Numbered from the stretch's first letter, positions 1 through 10,614 are shown. The stretch: DNA of 64,000 bases from Heterohyrax brucei (GCA_028571685.1 CM053146.1:61847431-61911430); one strand, 5' to 3'. Numbers and translations: made by a program. The notes: a model not told the origin generated them from the letters alone.

Positions 1-27
1 TAGCTTAGATTTCTTAGTGAGACAAGG

Positions 28-215
28 TGCCCTAGTGGTGAAGTGGGGAAAGTGCTTGGCTGCTAACCAAAATACCTGTGGTTCGAACCTACCAGTCACT
101 CCACGGAAGAAAGATGTAGTAGTCTGCTTCCACAAAGATTCATAGCCATGGAATCTGTATGGAGAGGTTCTATCCTCTACCACTGGCTCTCTATGAGTCC
201 TCCAGAGGGAACTGC
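28..215 (+). repeat. AfroSINE (long form)
   Basis: tRNA-derived SINE in sense orientation. The Pol III-type head (tggtgaagtggggaaagtgc, then the B-box-like ggttcgaacc near 80) is followed by the long-form body with 'gaaagatgtagtagtctg' and a body ending in 'ctatgagtcc'. The tail after about 215 is eroded. Copies with this extra 'agatgtggcagtctgc' block recur across the window and form a subfamily distinct from the short form, which goes directly from the B box to 'ccttggaaactctatgg'. Confidence 0.85.
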
Positions 216-600
216 TGATGACAAGATTATTCATTTAGCTTGATCAAAGGTTGGAAAGCGGAGCTTGGAGGCCAGGTTGGCCCCACCTCACTAACTTGGA
301 GCTAGAACAATGCAGGGTTTAGAACAACAAGAAAATATTGAATGGGATCTTATGAAGCTGGTATAGGTATTGAGCTTAGCAACATAAGGGCACACTACAT
401 TGTGAATTCCTCAAGGGCAAGAAGAGTCACTAATTCAATCAAATGTCTAGCAATAAACATAGTTCCTGGTACATGGAAAGTCTTAGAATGGTTTACAGAA
501 GGTCATTTCTAATCATCTACAGTGAAGTCGGGAGCAGCCATCAAGGACACAGTGGGGTTTAGAAACGTTAAGCCCATTGTCTCTCTTACTCCTAGACTTA
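216..600. other. no recognised feature
   Basis: No gene or classifiable repeat seen. The stretch 415-495 (aattcctcaagggcaagaag, then a 'gttcctggtacatgg' motif) resembles the 3' part of ancient MIR/L2-type repeats, but too weakly to assign. Confidence 0.4.
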
Positions 601-665
601 TATAACCTATAGCAATTGTCGTTTTGAGTCGGAGTGGACTTGACAGCAACAGGTTTGGTTTCTGG
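601..665 (+). repeat. AfroSINE 3' tail fragment
   Basis: Only the SINE tail is present (ttgagtcggagtggacttga, then a 'cagcaacaggtttggtt' ending). It is a severely 5'-truncated copy, or the remnant of a copy whose head has decayed. Confidence 0.7.
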
Positions 666-747
666 TTTAAGTTATAGCAAATGTAACTTGAAAACCCAGC
701 CTAGCGTTTACAGAAATGTAATATGTTGTGGATTATTTTCTTTCTGA

Positions 748-954
748 CGTCTGCTTTAAAGTGTTGAAAAACAAAGATGTCATCTTGAAAACTAAGGTGT
801 GCCTGCCTCAAACCATGATGTTTTCAATCCCCTCATACCCATGTGAAAGCTGAAAAATGAACGCAGAGACTAATGAAGAATTGATACCTCTGAATTGTGG
901 TGTTGGTGAAGAATACTGAATATATCATGGACTACCAAACAAAACAGAAATCCT
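748..954 (+). mobile_element. RTE-clade LINE 3' region, part 1
   Basis: Matches the segment after the reverse transcriptase domain of the other RTE copies here: 'aaagtgttgaaaaacaaag', 'gtgccTGCCTCAAACCATG'-type text, and 'gtggtgttggtgaagaata'. The same order is seen at 17560-17740 and 57045-57145. It is interrupted at 955 by an AfroSINE and resumes at 1113. It is non-coding through substitutions. Confidence 0.8.
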
Positions 955-1112
955 AGTTTTGTAGTGTTTAAGTGCTACAGCTGCTAATCAGAAGGTTGAC
1001 AGCTCAAATTCTCCAGGTGCTTTTTGGAAACTCCATGGGGGAAGTAGTTCTACCCTGTTTGTAAGTTTGCTGTAAGTCAAAATTGATATGACTATAGAGT
1101 ATTTTTTGTTTG
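955..1112 (+). repeat. AfroSINE (short form) inserted in RTE
   Basis: Head 'tagtgtttaagtgctacagc', B box 'gacagctcaaatt', body 'ggaaactccatggggg', and a decayed tail about 1072-1110. RTE sequence continues on both sides, so this SINE inserted into the older RTE copy in the same orientation. Confidence 0.85.
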
Positions 1113-1430
1113 GCCCAAAGAACAAACACGTCTGTCTTGGAAGAAGTATGTCCAGAATTCTCCTTAGAAGCAAGGATGGGAGACTACCTCTCATATACAT
1201 TAAACGTGTTATCAGGAAGGATCAGTCCTTGGAGAAGGACATCATGCTTGGTAAAGTAGAGGACCAATGAAAAATAGATGCTCAAAAAGATGGATTGACA
1301 GTTGCTGCATCAATAGGCTCAAGCATAACAATTGTGAGGATGGCTCAGGTCAGGGGAGAATTTTGTTCATTTGTATATATGGTCACTACGAGTTGGAACC
1401 AACAGCACATAACAACAACAATATCATACT
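1113..1430 (+). mobile_element. RTE-clade LINE 3' region, part 2, with terminus
   Basis: Continuation of the RTE copy to its 3' end: 'ggagaaggacatcatgcttg' near 1233, 'atggctcaggtcagggg' near 1339, then 'cactacgagttggaacc' and the terminal (aac)n run near 1405-1422. The terminus 'gagttggaaccaacagcac' is the unit that also ends the AfroSINEs, the sequence basis for saying RTE mobilised the SINE. Confidence 0.85.
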
Positions 1431-1576
1431 TCAATGTTTTTGTTTTTGTTTTCCTGGCATTAGAATTATTTCAGACTTGGAAAGACAGAAACATGATCCA
1501 GTTTCGTTAGCCTCAGCTAGCTAGTATATTCACCTCTATAAAAAAGCACTGTTTTTATCCTGTCCTATAGAACAAT

Positions 1577-1742
1577 GGAAGCTCTCGTGGTGTAGCAGTT
1601 AAGTGCAGTGTCTGTTAACCAAAAGGTCAGCAGTTCAAATCTACCAGGTGCTCCTTGGAAACTCTATGAAGCAGTACTTCTCTGTCCTACAGAGTTGCTG
1701 TGAGTCAGAATTGGCTCAACAGCTGTGGGTTTGGTTTGTTTG
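1577..1742 (+). repeat. AfroSINE (short form)
   Basis: Full-length sense copy: 'gtggtgtagcagttaagtgc', 'cagcagttcaaatctacc', 'ctccttggaaactctatg', and tail 'gtgggtttggtttgtttgg'. The head and both Pol III box positions are still readable. Confidence 0.9.
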
Positions 1743-2140
1743 GCTTATAGAACAATGAAGAGCAGGTAAATGGTTTATAACAAGAGTGTTTTTACTACAA
1801 CTAGGTGCAAGAAAAGACACATTTAGTACCGAGAGGGGTCCATTCAACTATTGCCCATTGTTTATAACAATGTCTGACTTGGAAAGCACATTAACTCTTA
1901 ATCTAAACATTGCATAATCCATTCCCCTGCATTAAACCCAACATCATTAATTTTTTTGTAAGATAATTAATGCATTTTTTGACTTTTTCTCTAGTTACCA
2001 TTCTTAACGATGAAAGAAGTCTTGTAATGTAACCATTATCAAATCCTTCACAAAATTTGATAATGAAAGGATCAACCCTTATGTGAGTGTAACAATTTGA
2101 AAAGAAAATTATGTAAATATTCATATTACATTTGTCAAAT
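1743..2140. other. no recognised feature
   Basis: AT-rich sequence with no coding signal or repeat that I can name. Confidence 0.4.
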
Positions 2141-2197
2141 CTGTAGGGATGCTATGAGTGAGAATCAATTCAACAGCAGTGGGTTTCATTGGTTTTT
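2141..2197 (+). repeat. AfroSINE 3' tail fragment
   Basis: Tail only: 'gctatgagtgagaatcaatt' followed by 'cagcagtgggtttcattgg'. Confidence 0.7.
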
Positions 2198-2199
2198 AT

Positions 2200-3300
2200 A
2201 TGCTTGATGCTAAGACTGTATTAAGTTCAGAAAGAACAGCACATTGAGAAAAAGCCATAAAATCCTGGTTTTTAATAGCACATGAAAAGCCAGACCACAA
2301 GTTAATGAGATAGCTAGCAGATCACCAATGAAGAGCGAAGGGAAACAAGGAAAAAATTAAATGGTTTCTGGTCTTAGCAGGTTGGAGCCAGGTTTCGTGG
2401 AAATAAAGGTGTACATAGTAAAGGGAACAGAAAGAGATTCCTCTTTCTCTGGGTTTTATCCTGAGCAATATTAGAGCTGGTTATGCTTTCTCTGTAAGAC
2501 TACTGTCACATGGGATCGCTGGAGTCTGAGGTCCACAGGGCAGGCAGTTGGGAAGGGGAGATGAATATAAAGGGGAAGAGCAGAGACAAGCTGAAGCCAC
2601 AAGTGCAATCTGGAACACACAAGGACAAACTATAACCTGTGTCATTTCTTGGTGCCACTGACATTAGTGATGTGAACATCCTGGGATAAGCTGGTACCAT
2701 TCATTACTGAGCTGAACATGAATATCACCATGGCCCAGGAATCAGAGAAGCCAAAAGGGTTCCAGAAGAAAGTGGAGCAGGTATAGGCCTAGCTACTACC
2801 CTAAGCCAGCAGAGAGAGCCAGCAGTTCAGCAACCATATATGTGAGCTGTAAAACAGCTGCCGCCTCCCTTCTGTCCTCCAACTCTCACACAAGAGTGGC
2901 TCCTCTGGCCCACCTTAATTGGAAGCCTGCAGGAAGGGAATTATGGGAAATTTGATTTAGCACAGTCAGGTTGACACATGACAAAGTCAGCCTGGATATG
3001 GATTTTCAACATCTCTCTGACTCAGCATGGTGTCATATGCAAACTTTCAGTTCAAAATCCTAACAATAATGCACAGAATCTTCTCTGAAAAATAAATAAA
3101 TGCCACGGGGGGATGCGCAACATTTTAAGATCCTGAGGAGCCAAAGCAACCTAAATTGGCTCATTTAAGTAATTAAAACTCCAAACTGAAGAGTCAGCTA
3201 AAGTGAACTGCTACAGAAACATGGAATATCTTTTTGTAATAAAATCAATCAGTATTCATATATTTCCTTTCAAAAGCACTAACTGCCTCCTCAATTAAAG
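2200..3300. other. unassigned; possible old LTR-like repeat
   Basis: No gene found. About 2490-2980 has the compositional look of an old LTR or non-autonomous repeat ('ctcacacaagagtggctcct' near 2887, 'ggaagggaattatgggaaat' near 2932), but I could not place it in a family. The rest is AT-rich with nothing visible. Confidence 0.3.
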
Positions 3301-3304
3301 CAAA

Positions 3305-3508
3305 AAAAAAAGTGCAGTTGAGTTGATTCTAACTCACAGCAATCCTTTAGGACAGTGTATGGGAACTGCTCCAAAGGCCTCCCCAGCTGGAAACATTTAC
3401 AGAAGCAGACTGCCACATCTTTCTTTTGCAGAGAGGCTGGTGGGTTGAAACCATTAACTTCTGGGTTTGCAGCTGAGCCCTCTAACCACTGTGTCGCATT
3501 AATTGCCT
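3305..3508 (-). repeat. AfroSINE (long form), antisense
   Basis: Reads backwards from the tail ('gttgagttgattctaactca' near 3316) through the long-form block 'agactgccacatctttc' to the reversed head 'ccctctaaccactgtgtcgc'. A run of ten A's at 3302-3311 lies next to the reversed tail. Confidence 0.85.
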
Positions 3509-3611
3509 GTGTCATGTCGCACCCCGCCTTTATATTTACACCTTATGTGGAGCCACACTTGCCATTCCACAAAAGGAAAATCCTGAGGTCAAAAGCTGGT
3601 TTCTTCAGAAA

Positions 3612-3765
3612 AATAGGACAGTTCTGGGATCCCTAATGCAAGCCATAAACCAAATACAAAACATTATTGACAATGCACGAACACCCAAAGAGAAAATAGG
3701 TAACTGGGAACTCCTAAAAATTAAACACTTAGGGTCATCCAAAGGGATGTCAGGCCTGTCTGGAC
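3612..3765 (+). mobile_element. short L1 ORF2-derived fragment
   Basis: The text 'actgggaactcctaaaaatt' and 'catccaaagggatgtc' corresponds to the L1 ORF2 C-terminal region; compare 63036-63075, where the large L1 has 'ggaactactaagaatcaaat' then 'ctcatccaaagac'. Boundaries are uncertain. Confidence 0.45.
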
Positions 3766-3784
3766 TGTAAATTACATAAACTTA

Positions 3785-3985
3785 ACGCAAAGAGGTAGCA
3801 CAGAAGCTAAAGCATTCAGCTGCCAACCAAAAGTTTGGCGGTTCCAATCCAGCAGCCACTTCATGGCAGAAAGGTGTAGCAGTCTGCTCCCACAAAGATT
3901 TACTGCCTTGTAAACCCTACAGTTCTTACTCTGTCCTGTAGAGTCCCTGTGAGTCAGAATCAACTCAGCAAGGCAGTGGGCTTTT
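3785..3985 (+). repeat. AfroSINE (long form)
   Basis: Sense copy with head 'gaggtagcacagaagctaa', B-box region 'ggcggttccaatcc', long-form block 'tgtagcagtctgctccc', and tail 'gtgagtcagaatcaactcag'. Confidence 0.88.
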
Positions 3986-4207
3986 TTACTTTCATTTTTA
4001 ATTCAAAGAATCTTAAACTCTGCGAACTTAACAGCTCATTTAACTAGAAAATTCAGAGCTGGCACTATACTTGTTCATTTCTAAGGATTTGACAATATCT
4101 TTAGTAACCTGTCTCTCTTGGTCACAGTGAGAATCCACATTAGGAGGTGTTCGGGAGGTTGAGGATTCAGCCTTCTTCTGGATCCCCTAGTATCTCTTCC
4201 TGAGTAT

Positions 4208-4661
4208 GATAAGCTGAATGAAGACACCCCCGCTCACCCCCAAAGATATCCGTGTTTTAACTCCCAGAACCTGTGACTTTCTTATTTTCCATGGGAAGAG
4301 GGATTTTCCAGATATGATTAAGGATCTTGAGAAGAGGGGATTATTCTGGGTAACCAGAATAATCCAGCGTAATCACAAGGTTTCTTACGTGAGGCAGGCA
4401 AGGTCAACAGTAGTAGTAGGCAAAGTGGCAATCGAACTTGGAAAGGTGTTCAGAGAAGCCGTAAACCAAGGCATGCAGGCAGTCTCCAGAAACTAGAAAA
4501 GGCAGGGAAACATCTTCCTTCTGGCCTTCAGAAGGCACGCAGCACTGCAACACCTGGATTTTAGATATCTGACTTCCCAAACTAGAACAAAATAAATTTG
4601 TGTTGCTGTAAGCCACTAAGTTGGTGGTAACTTGTCAGAGCAGCAATAGGAAGCTAACGCA
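4208..4661 (+). repeat. solo LTR, MaLR (MLT1-like), sense
   Basis: LTR-type sequence of about 450 bp starting with TG and ending in CA. It carries the hallmark order of this ancient ERVL-MaLR class: an upstream 'aagatatccgtgttttaact', then 'gatatgattaaggatcttga', polyadenylation signal 'aataaa' near 4590, then 'gttgctgtaagccactaagt' and a terminal 'caataggaagctaacgca'. It is more diverged than the MaLR LTRs at 5422, 19127 and 51996. No internal region is attached, so it is a solo LTR with no coding capacity. Confidence 0.75.
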
Positions 4662-5416
4662 CTGAAGTTCCTGGTTGCCTGCCTTCATTTTCAGTGACTA
4701 GCTAGGGGCAGATAATTCAGCTTTTCAACTATTTGAGGAATGTATTCTTCTGAAATTCATATATTTTGGATTATTTATTGCCAACCTAGCTAAATTATGT
4801 TCTCTTCTCTCTCATCTTCCTGACAGCCCAGGAGTGATCCAAACTTTTAACAGTCCCCTAAATGCTAGAGGAACATTTCCAGTGCTCCGATATCCTGATT
4901 TTTTTTAACAAGTCTCCTAAAATTCAGTCCTCAGTAGGAAATGGTCTGAACTGAGATTTAAGGTGACAATATAACAATGATTCTCTGCTTCACAGCCAAG
5001 GACAGGTGAATTCTTAGCTCTACTCATCACACTCAGAGTGGTCCCCGCGTGCTTTTCAAGAGCGATAACCTTCTTCCCATTCTTCTGTGTATGTGTGTGC
5101 TTAGGTAAAAGTTTAAGCTCAAGGTAATGCCTCATACAAAAATATATACACATTTTGTTCTGTTACATGAGTTGCACTCCCCCAGCGTGACAGCCTGCTC
5201 CCCCTTCCCACCCTTCCTATACTTTCCTGCCTTCTCAAGACAGAGCTGTTCATTTGGTCTCATATATTTGATTGAACTAACAAGCACAGTCTTCAAGTGT
5301 ATTATTTTTGTTTTTCAGGACTGTCTAATCCTTGTCTGAAGAGTGGGTTTGAGGAATGGTTTCGGTTCTGGGCTCTTCAGCTCCAGGCACCATGATTTTG
5401 GGAGTTCCTCTAGTCT
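4662..5416. other. no recognised feature
   Basis: Seemingly unique sequence. A pyrimidine-rich stretch lies near 5170-5240. No exon-like frame or named repeat was seen. Confidence 0.4.
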
Positions 5417-5421
5417 CTGTC

Positions 5422-5953
5422 TGTTTTAGTCATCTGGTACTGCTTTAAGAGAAATATCACAAAGTGGGTGGCTTTAACAAAGGAACGTTTATTCTTACAC
5501 AGTCCAGTAAGCTATAAGTCCAAGTTCACAATGTTCACTCCAGGGGAAGGCTTTCCTGGTTGTCAGCTCTGGAGGCAAGTCCCTATGTGGCATCAGTCTC
5601 TGTTTGGGGAGCATCTTGGCTCAGGAACCTCAGGTCCGAAGGACATGCTCCTCTCCCGGTGCTGCTTGCTTGGTAACAGGTTTGAGGTTCCCAACTCTCT
5701 GCTTGCTTCCCTTTCCTTTTATCTCCTGTAGGATTAAAGGATAAATAGTGGTGCAAGCCATGCTCCTGGGAAACTCCCACTAGAGTGGACCAGGAAGGTG
5801 GTCTTATGAAGGGATTTACAGTGCCACCCTAATCCTTTAACATACAGCATAGGAAAAATCACAAAATGGGGGACAATCATAAAATACTGTGAATCATAGT
5901 CTAGCCATATGGCTACACACATTTTGTGCAGGGACATAGCTCAATCCATGACA
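5422..5953 (-). repeat. solo MaLR LTR (lineage type), antisense
   Basis: 532-bp LTR on the minus strand. On the plus strand it opens 'tgttttagtcatctgg' and closes 'caatccatgaca', giving the TG...CA ends of a retroviral LTR. The flanks 5417-5421 (ctgtc) and 5954-5958 (gtgtc) match at 4 of 5 bases, consistent with the 5-bp target duplication of ERVL elements. The plus-strand text 'gtggctttaacaaagg...' is shared with LTRs at 19127, 33645, 37037 and 59434 and, reversed, 51996. Confidence 0.85.
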
Positions 5954-5958
5954 GTGTC

Positions 5959-6630
5959 AGACCATTAAATCTGGTTGTTTTTACACAAATATGAATTTTG
6001 TTCTATGTTTCCTGCTCTGTTCAGGACCCTGTCTTTCTGGTTTAAGATCCATATGAGGCTGTCCTACCATCAGGGCAGTCATTGGTGGTACCCTTTCATC
6101 CCATTCTTGACGTTGAGTTCTTTAGTAAACAATTTTTCATTGACGGAATGTGAAAGAGAATTGACTCAAAATAGGAATTAGTCTGACTTCAAGAAGTTTG
6201 TCATCGAGTGTCTCTCTTACTCTCTCTCAAACATACATATCATTACCATTGCTCTGCTTTCCTCTATACTACCTTTCATTTCAAACAGGTTCTACGACAT
6301 GACAAATATTACACTGACGACACTGAGTCTATGTCATCATTGTAATTAGTGAGGCTAGAGAAGGGAGCATTCCTTTCCCATTTATTCCAGCCCTCATTGG
6401 GCTATCTTGGAATATAGGTTAATCCCTGAACCAGTTGCTATGTCTGAGGGATAGAAAGCTCCAGTTAGCCATAACTAAGAAATGTGTTCATCCTGAAGCA
6501 AAAAAGAAAAAAGAAAAAAAGGTGCTGGGAATGACAGGAACCATAGGGCAAACGAACAAACAAGCAGCAGAAGCCCACCGCGCTAAAGACACAGACCCTC
6601 GTTAAAATGTGAGTAATAATGTTGTAAATC
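5959..6630. other. no recognised feature
   Basis: No gene or firm repeat. A purine-rich run near 6499-6520 may be a decayed poly(A) or simple repeat. Confidence 0.4.
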
Positions 6631-6631
6631 A

Positions 6632-7262
6632 AACCTACACTGAGATATTACCTCACCCCAACAAGGTTGACCATGATGCAAAAAAACAGAAAACAACACA
6701 TCTGGGAAAGGCTGTGGAGAGATTGGAACTCTCCTGCACTGCTGGTGGGATTGCAAATTAGTACGATCTCTTTGGAAAGCAATCTGGTGCTTCCTTAGAA
6801 ACCTGGAAATAGATATAGCACTTGATCCAGTAATTCTACTGCTTGGAATTTATCCTTCAGAAGCAAAGGCTGTCACATGAACAGACACATGTACATGAAT
6901 GTTTATTGCAGCACAGTCCACAATAGCTAAAAGATGGAATCAACCCAGATACCCATCAACAGACGAATGAATAAGCAAGCTATGGTGTATGTATTCAGTG
7001 GCACATTATGCTATGATTAAAAAAAATAACAATAATAAAAATGCAGATTTTAGAAAACATCTCATAACGTGGTTTTAACTGGAAAGTATTATGCTTAGTG
7101 AAATGAGTCAGTGCAAAAAGGAAACATATTGTATGAGACCCCCATTATAAGGTCTTAAAAATAGAATTATCTGCAGAGAAAAATAACTTTGATGGCCACA
7201 AGGGTGGCGGGAGGTTAGGATTTTTCATAGATGAGACAGTTGATAGTTGCTAGAAATTTTAT
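6632..7262 (+). mobile_element. L1 3' segment (end of ORF2 plus start of 3' UTR)
   Basis: 5'-truncated L1. It begins at the very conserved ORF2 stretch ('gagatattacctcacccc', 'ctgctggtgggattgcaaat', 'agatggaatcaacccagata') and passes the ORF2 end near 7150 ('atattgtatgagacccc') into 3' UTR sequence ('gatggccacaagggtgg'), then stops without the L1 3' terminus. The ORF2 part carries stops and cannot be translated. Confidence 0.85.
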
Positions 7263-7312
7263 TCATTTATTGTAATCAATAAATAAATAAACAACAAAAA
7301 AGAACTGAGTGG

Positions 7313-7431
7313 TGTCTTAGCAAAGGTTGCATCATAAATCCTCACCCTGAAATCTGTGGCTATAATCTCATTTTGGAATGGTTTTTGTGATTTAATGCAG
7401 CAGTATTCATGTAAAACAAACAAACAAACAA
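7313..7431 (+). repeat. MaLR LTR, 5' part, sense
   Basis: Diverged LTR start ('aatcctcaccctgaaatctg' near 7338, 'ggctataatctcattttgg') split by an antisense AfroSINE and continued at 7581. A short AAAC repeat lies at the junction (7416-7432). Confidence 0.6.
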
Positions 7432-7580
7432 AAAACTGTTGCCGCTGAGTTGATTCCAACTCGTTAGTGACCTCGTAGGACCGAGCAGAGATGTCTCATA
7501 GAGTTTCCAAAGAGTGGCTGGTGGATTTGGACTGTCACCCTTTTGGCTAGCAGCCAAGCTCTTAACTACTATGTCACCAG
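7432..7580 (-). repeat. AfroSINE (short form) inside LTR, antisense
   Basis: Reversed tail 'gccgctgagttgattccaac', body 'gtttccaaagagtggctgg', reversed head 'agctcttaactactatgtca'. LTR sequence on both sides makes the SINE the younger insertion. Confidence 0.85.
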
Positions 7581-7826
7581 TATATGTGACAGAGCAGAGA
7601 AAACATGGAGGCAAGCAAACAGATGTGGAGAAAGACAGATACCATGCCACTTGAAGATAACCATGATTGCCAAAGAATAGAAGCTGAAAAGAAACAAGGA
7701 CCTTCTTCCATAGACCAGAGAGGAAGAAAGACTTCCTCTAGAGCCAGTGCCCTCAATTCAAACCACTAACTTGTAAAATGTGAAAAAAAAGTTTGTGTAT
7801 TTCTACTATAGCAGCACTAGATAACT
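7581..7826 (+). repeat. MaLR LTR, 3' part, sense
   Basis: Continuation of the LTR begun at 7313: 'gcaagcaaacagatgtggag', 'aacaaggaccttcttccata', and the diagnostic 3' end 'agcagcactagataactaa'. Compare the end of the better-preserved sense copy at 52526. Confidence 0.7.
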
Positions 7827-7827
7827 A

Positions 7828-7975
7828 AAAAACTCACTGCCACTGAATGGATTCTGACTCATACAGACCCTATAGGGCAGAGTAAAACTGCTCCATAGAG
7901 TTCCCAAGGAGTGCCTGGTGGATTCAGACTGCGAACGATTTGATTAGCAGACATAGCACCTAACCACCACACCAC
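7828..7975 (-). repeat. AfroSINE (short form), antisense, left arm of inverted pair
   Basis: Tail-first reading 'actgccactgaatggattct', body 'tccatagagttcccaagg', ending in the reversed head 'cctaaccaccacaccac'. Its 5' end lies within a few bases of the 5' end of the sense SINE at 7977. Confidence 0.88.
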
Positions 7976-7976
7976 A

Positions 7977-8145
7977 ACCCCTGGTGGTATGGTGGTTAAG
8001 CACTACAGCTGCTAACTAAAAGGTTGGCAGTTCAAATCCACCCGGTGCTTCTTAGAATCTCTATAGGGCAGTTCTACTCTGTCCTATACTGTTGCTATGC
8101 ATCCTCATTGACTAGACAGTACTGGGTTTGGGTTTTTTGGTTAAC
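7977..8145 (+). repeat. AfroSINE (short form), right arm of inverted pair
   Basis: Complete sense copy: 'tggtggtatggtggttaagc', 'ggcagttcaaatccacc', 'ctatagggcagttctactct', T-rich tail 'gggtttgggttttttgg'. It forms a head-to-head palindrome with the preceding SINE. Confidence 0.9.
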
Positions 8146-8202
8146 TAAGACAGTACTATTCAACATTTATTTTTATATTTATTGCTTTACAATTAGTTCT
8201 AC

Positions 8203-8415
8203 TGATCCCTGGTGGCACAGTGATTAAGTGCTTGGTTGCTGTGGAAAGCTCTGTGGTTCCAATTCACTAGCCACCCAGGGGGAGACAGATATGGCGGTCT
8301 ACTTCTGCAAAAGTTTATAGCTTTAGAAACTCATGGCCCAGTTCTGCTCTGTTCTACAGTGTTGCTGTGAGTTGGGATTGACTTGAGAGTAGTAGGTTTG
8401 ATGTTTGGGTTTTTA
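8203..8415 (+). repeat. AfroSINE (long form)
   Basis: Well-preserved head 'ccctggtggcacagtgatta', long-form block 'gatatggcggtctacttctg', and tail 'gttgggattgacttgagag' with a final T-rich stretch. Confidence 0.9.
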
Positions 8416-8449
8416 CTTCTATTGCAGTTATTCCTACTACTACCCATGC

Positions 8450-8578
8450 AGACTTGGAAAAGTCACTCAACCTTCCAGAGCGCTATTCCCTCATCTGTTA
8501 ATGGGAATGAAGGTGCATACTTGAGTATACAATGTACCAAGCACACGATATGTTGGGCACATAGTAGAAGCCCATGAC
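8450..8578 (+). repeat. MIR SINE remnant
   Basis: Matches the central-to-3' part of MIR: 'gaaaagtcactcaacc', 'ccctcatctgttaatggg', 'gttgggcacatagtagaagc'. This ancient mammalian tRNA-derived SINE predates the AfroSINEs around it. Confidence 0.65.
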
Positions 8579-8585
8579 AGATACA

Positions 8586-8750
8586 AAAAAACAAATCAAA
8601 GTTGTTGCTCTCAAGTTGGCTCCTCCTCACAGAGACCCTAAAAGACAGAATAGAACTGCTCCATAGTTTCCAGGGAGTACCTGGTGGATTTGAACTGCTG
8701 ACCTTTTGGTTAGCAGCAATAGCATGTAACCGCTGCACTGCATTTAACCA
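8586..8750 (-). repeat. AfroSINE (short form), antisense
   Basis: Reversed body 'gaactgctccatagtttcc', then 'tgaactgctgaccttttgg' and the reversed head 'atgtaaccgctgcactgc'. Confidence 0.85.
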
Positions 8751-8777
8751 CAGTACTGACAGATAAAAAACCATAAT

Positions 8778-8842
8778 AGACAAAAAACCAACCAAACCCA
8801 CTACTGTTGCGTCGATTCCAACTCATAGCAAGGGTCATTGTG
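8778..8842 (-). repeat. AfroSINE 3' tail fragment, antisense
   Basis: Tail only ('aaccaaacccactactgttg', 'cgattccaactcatagc'); the element is severely 5'-truncated. Confidence 0.75.
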
Positions 8843-8859
8843 CATATGAGTCTGAGATA

Positions 8860-10298
8860 GTAGATATTAATTTTATTGTTACTAGAAAGGAAAAATCTCC
8901 TGGAGGAACAAGGGGACACATATCTCCTTTATATATGCATGGATACAAGGGTAGAGCTAGATTATTAGAGAGTTCTCCTTATGTAGTAGGAGACAAGACA
9001 GGTTCTCAGCCATACCTGTACCTGAGATTGGCACCACAAACCTGGAGACCAGATCTAATGTGACTTCAGTCCTGTTCCTTCCTGTAGCCCCTGGCAAAAC
9101 ATGATTTCCTGACACCTTTATAATGGTGTGTTACAAAGGAAATGGAAAATGTCATTGAAGCCAGTGCTGGCTTCTATTTCACCTAGTAACACTCACGTCT
9201 AAACTATGGTTTAGCCCTTCTTATCTTAGACTGGAATTAGAGCATAAGCACCAGCTTATAGCCACTAGCTCTCAACTACAAGAACCCCAGTACACTGACT
9301 TAGTAGAACTTGTTCCTACAAGAATATGAAATAATGAGTTGATGCCAAAGAACTTGATCTGTACTCTATTCCAACAAGAATTCATAACGGTGTAGAATAA
9401 ATGGTTGACACTGTTCCAGAATAATGGCATAGTTAAGGAAAAGGACAATTTTCACACTGTCAACTTGCCTCACTCTCATCCTAAATGAATAAAAAAAAAA
9501 AAAAAATGCCCACAATGAGGTGGGCTCTCTAGAGCTTCCAGGAAGATAATTATAAGTCTGTCACTTACAAATGGATTTTTCTGGATACATTTTAATGGAA
9601 AGAGTGTCTTCTATATTCACAAAGACACCATAAGAATTACATGTATTAGAAATGGAACTTGCATGGGTATCTATAAAACCACAAAAAGAGAAATTTCAGC
9701 TACATATGCATAGATACTCTTGAGTATTTCAAAAGCGTTTTACAATCCTCTTGGGGTAACAGAGTTAATACATCTCCTAGGATGCTCCTGATAATTTAGT
9801 TTAGTAAACTTTGTCTGAGGGTAAGCTAGGAAAATTCATACTCTCTCACTAAGCAAAACAAATCTGCACATACATTAGAATTGCTTATCAAGTCTTTGGG
9901 TTAGATCTGAGAAAGGAGCATTGTGGAGATTTTCCTGGTCTTCCAATGAGGATGACAATGATTTTAAAACTGTAATTAATGATTAGCTTATTAATTATCA
10001 AGAATTTGAAGCAACATAGGGGATGTACTTCAGAAGCATGCAGCTCAGTGAAATGTAAGGGGAACAGTACCACACTGGGTAGGTAGACAAAATCAGGTAA
10101 ATTTAGGCTCCCAGTGTTGTTTTTCTGGACCACTGTAACTGTGTTCTAAGTGGTCTCCATTTCCAGTCTCTACCTCCACCCGCCATGCCTACCACCATGG
10201 AGTAATATTCTGACAGCAGGCCTCTAATCATGGTCTGAAAAGAAAAACTTAGATAATACCGCAAAGCTCCTGGTACATTACCTGGTTCATAATAAACA
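8860..10298. other. no recognised feature
   Basis: About 1.4 kb without a gene or a repeat I can name. An A-run lies at 9489-9506. Candidate unique or very old sequence. Confidence 0.4.
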
Positions 10299-10507
10299 GT
10301 AAACCAGTTGCCACTGAGTCAATTCCAGTTGGTGATACCACGTACATCATAGTAGAACTGTGCTTCACAGGATTTTCAATGTTTATGATCTTTTGGAAAT
10401 AGATTGTCAGGCTTTTTTTCCCCAAGACACTTCTGCGTGGATTCGAACCGCCAAACTGTTGGTTAGCAGACAAGTACGTAACAATTTGCACCACACAGGG
10501 ACTCCTT
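10299..10507 (-). repeat. AfroSINE variant (long, RTE-like middle), antisense
   Basis: Reversed tail 'ttgccactgagtcaattcc', then 'cacaggattttcaatg' and 'tttggaaatagattgtcagg', a middle block different from the 'agatgtggcagtc' block. It ends in 'ggattcgaaccgccaaactg' and the reversed head. A related body occurs at 24881-25082, so this is a third structural class. Confidence 0.8.
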
Positions 10508-10614
10508 GGCTCATTATAGATGTTCAACAACAAAAAAAAATATTTTAAAAGATTCTTTATTCGCACATAGCACACACTTTAAAATTCAGCATTTGCCCGT
10601 TGCTTGTCCCATTA

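Noticed and set aside
3355..3636. 93-residue plus-strand frame that looks protein-like
   Set aside because: It runs through an antisense AfroSINE and has no domain; it is a repeat-derived chance frame.
4218..4496. 92-residue plus-strand frame
   Set aside because: Lies wholly inside an MLT1-like LTR, which is non-coding.
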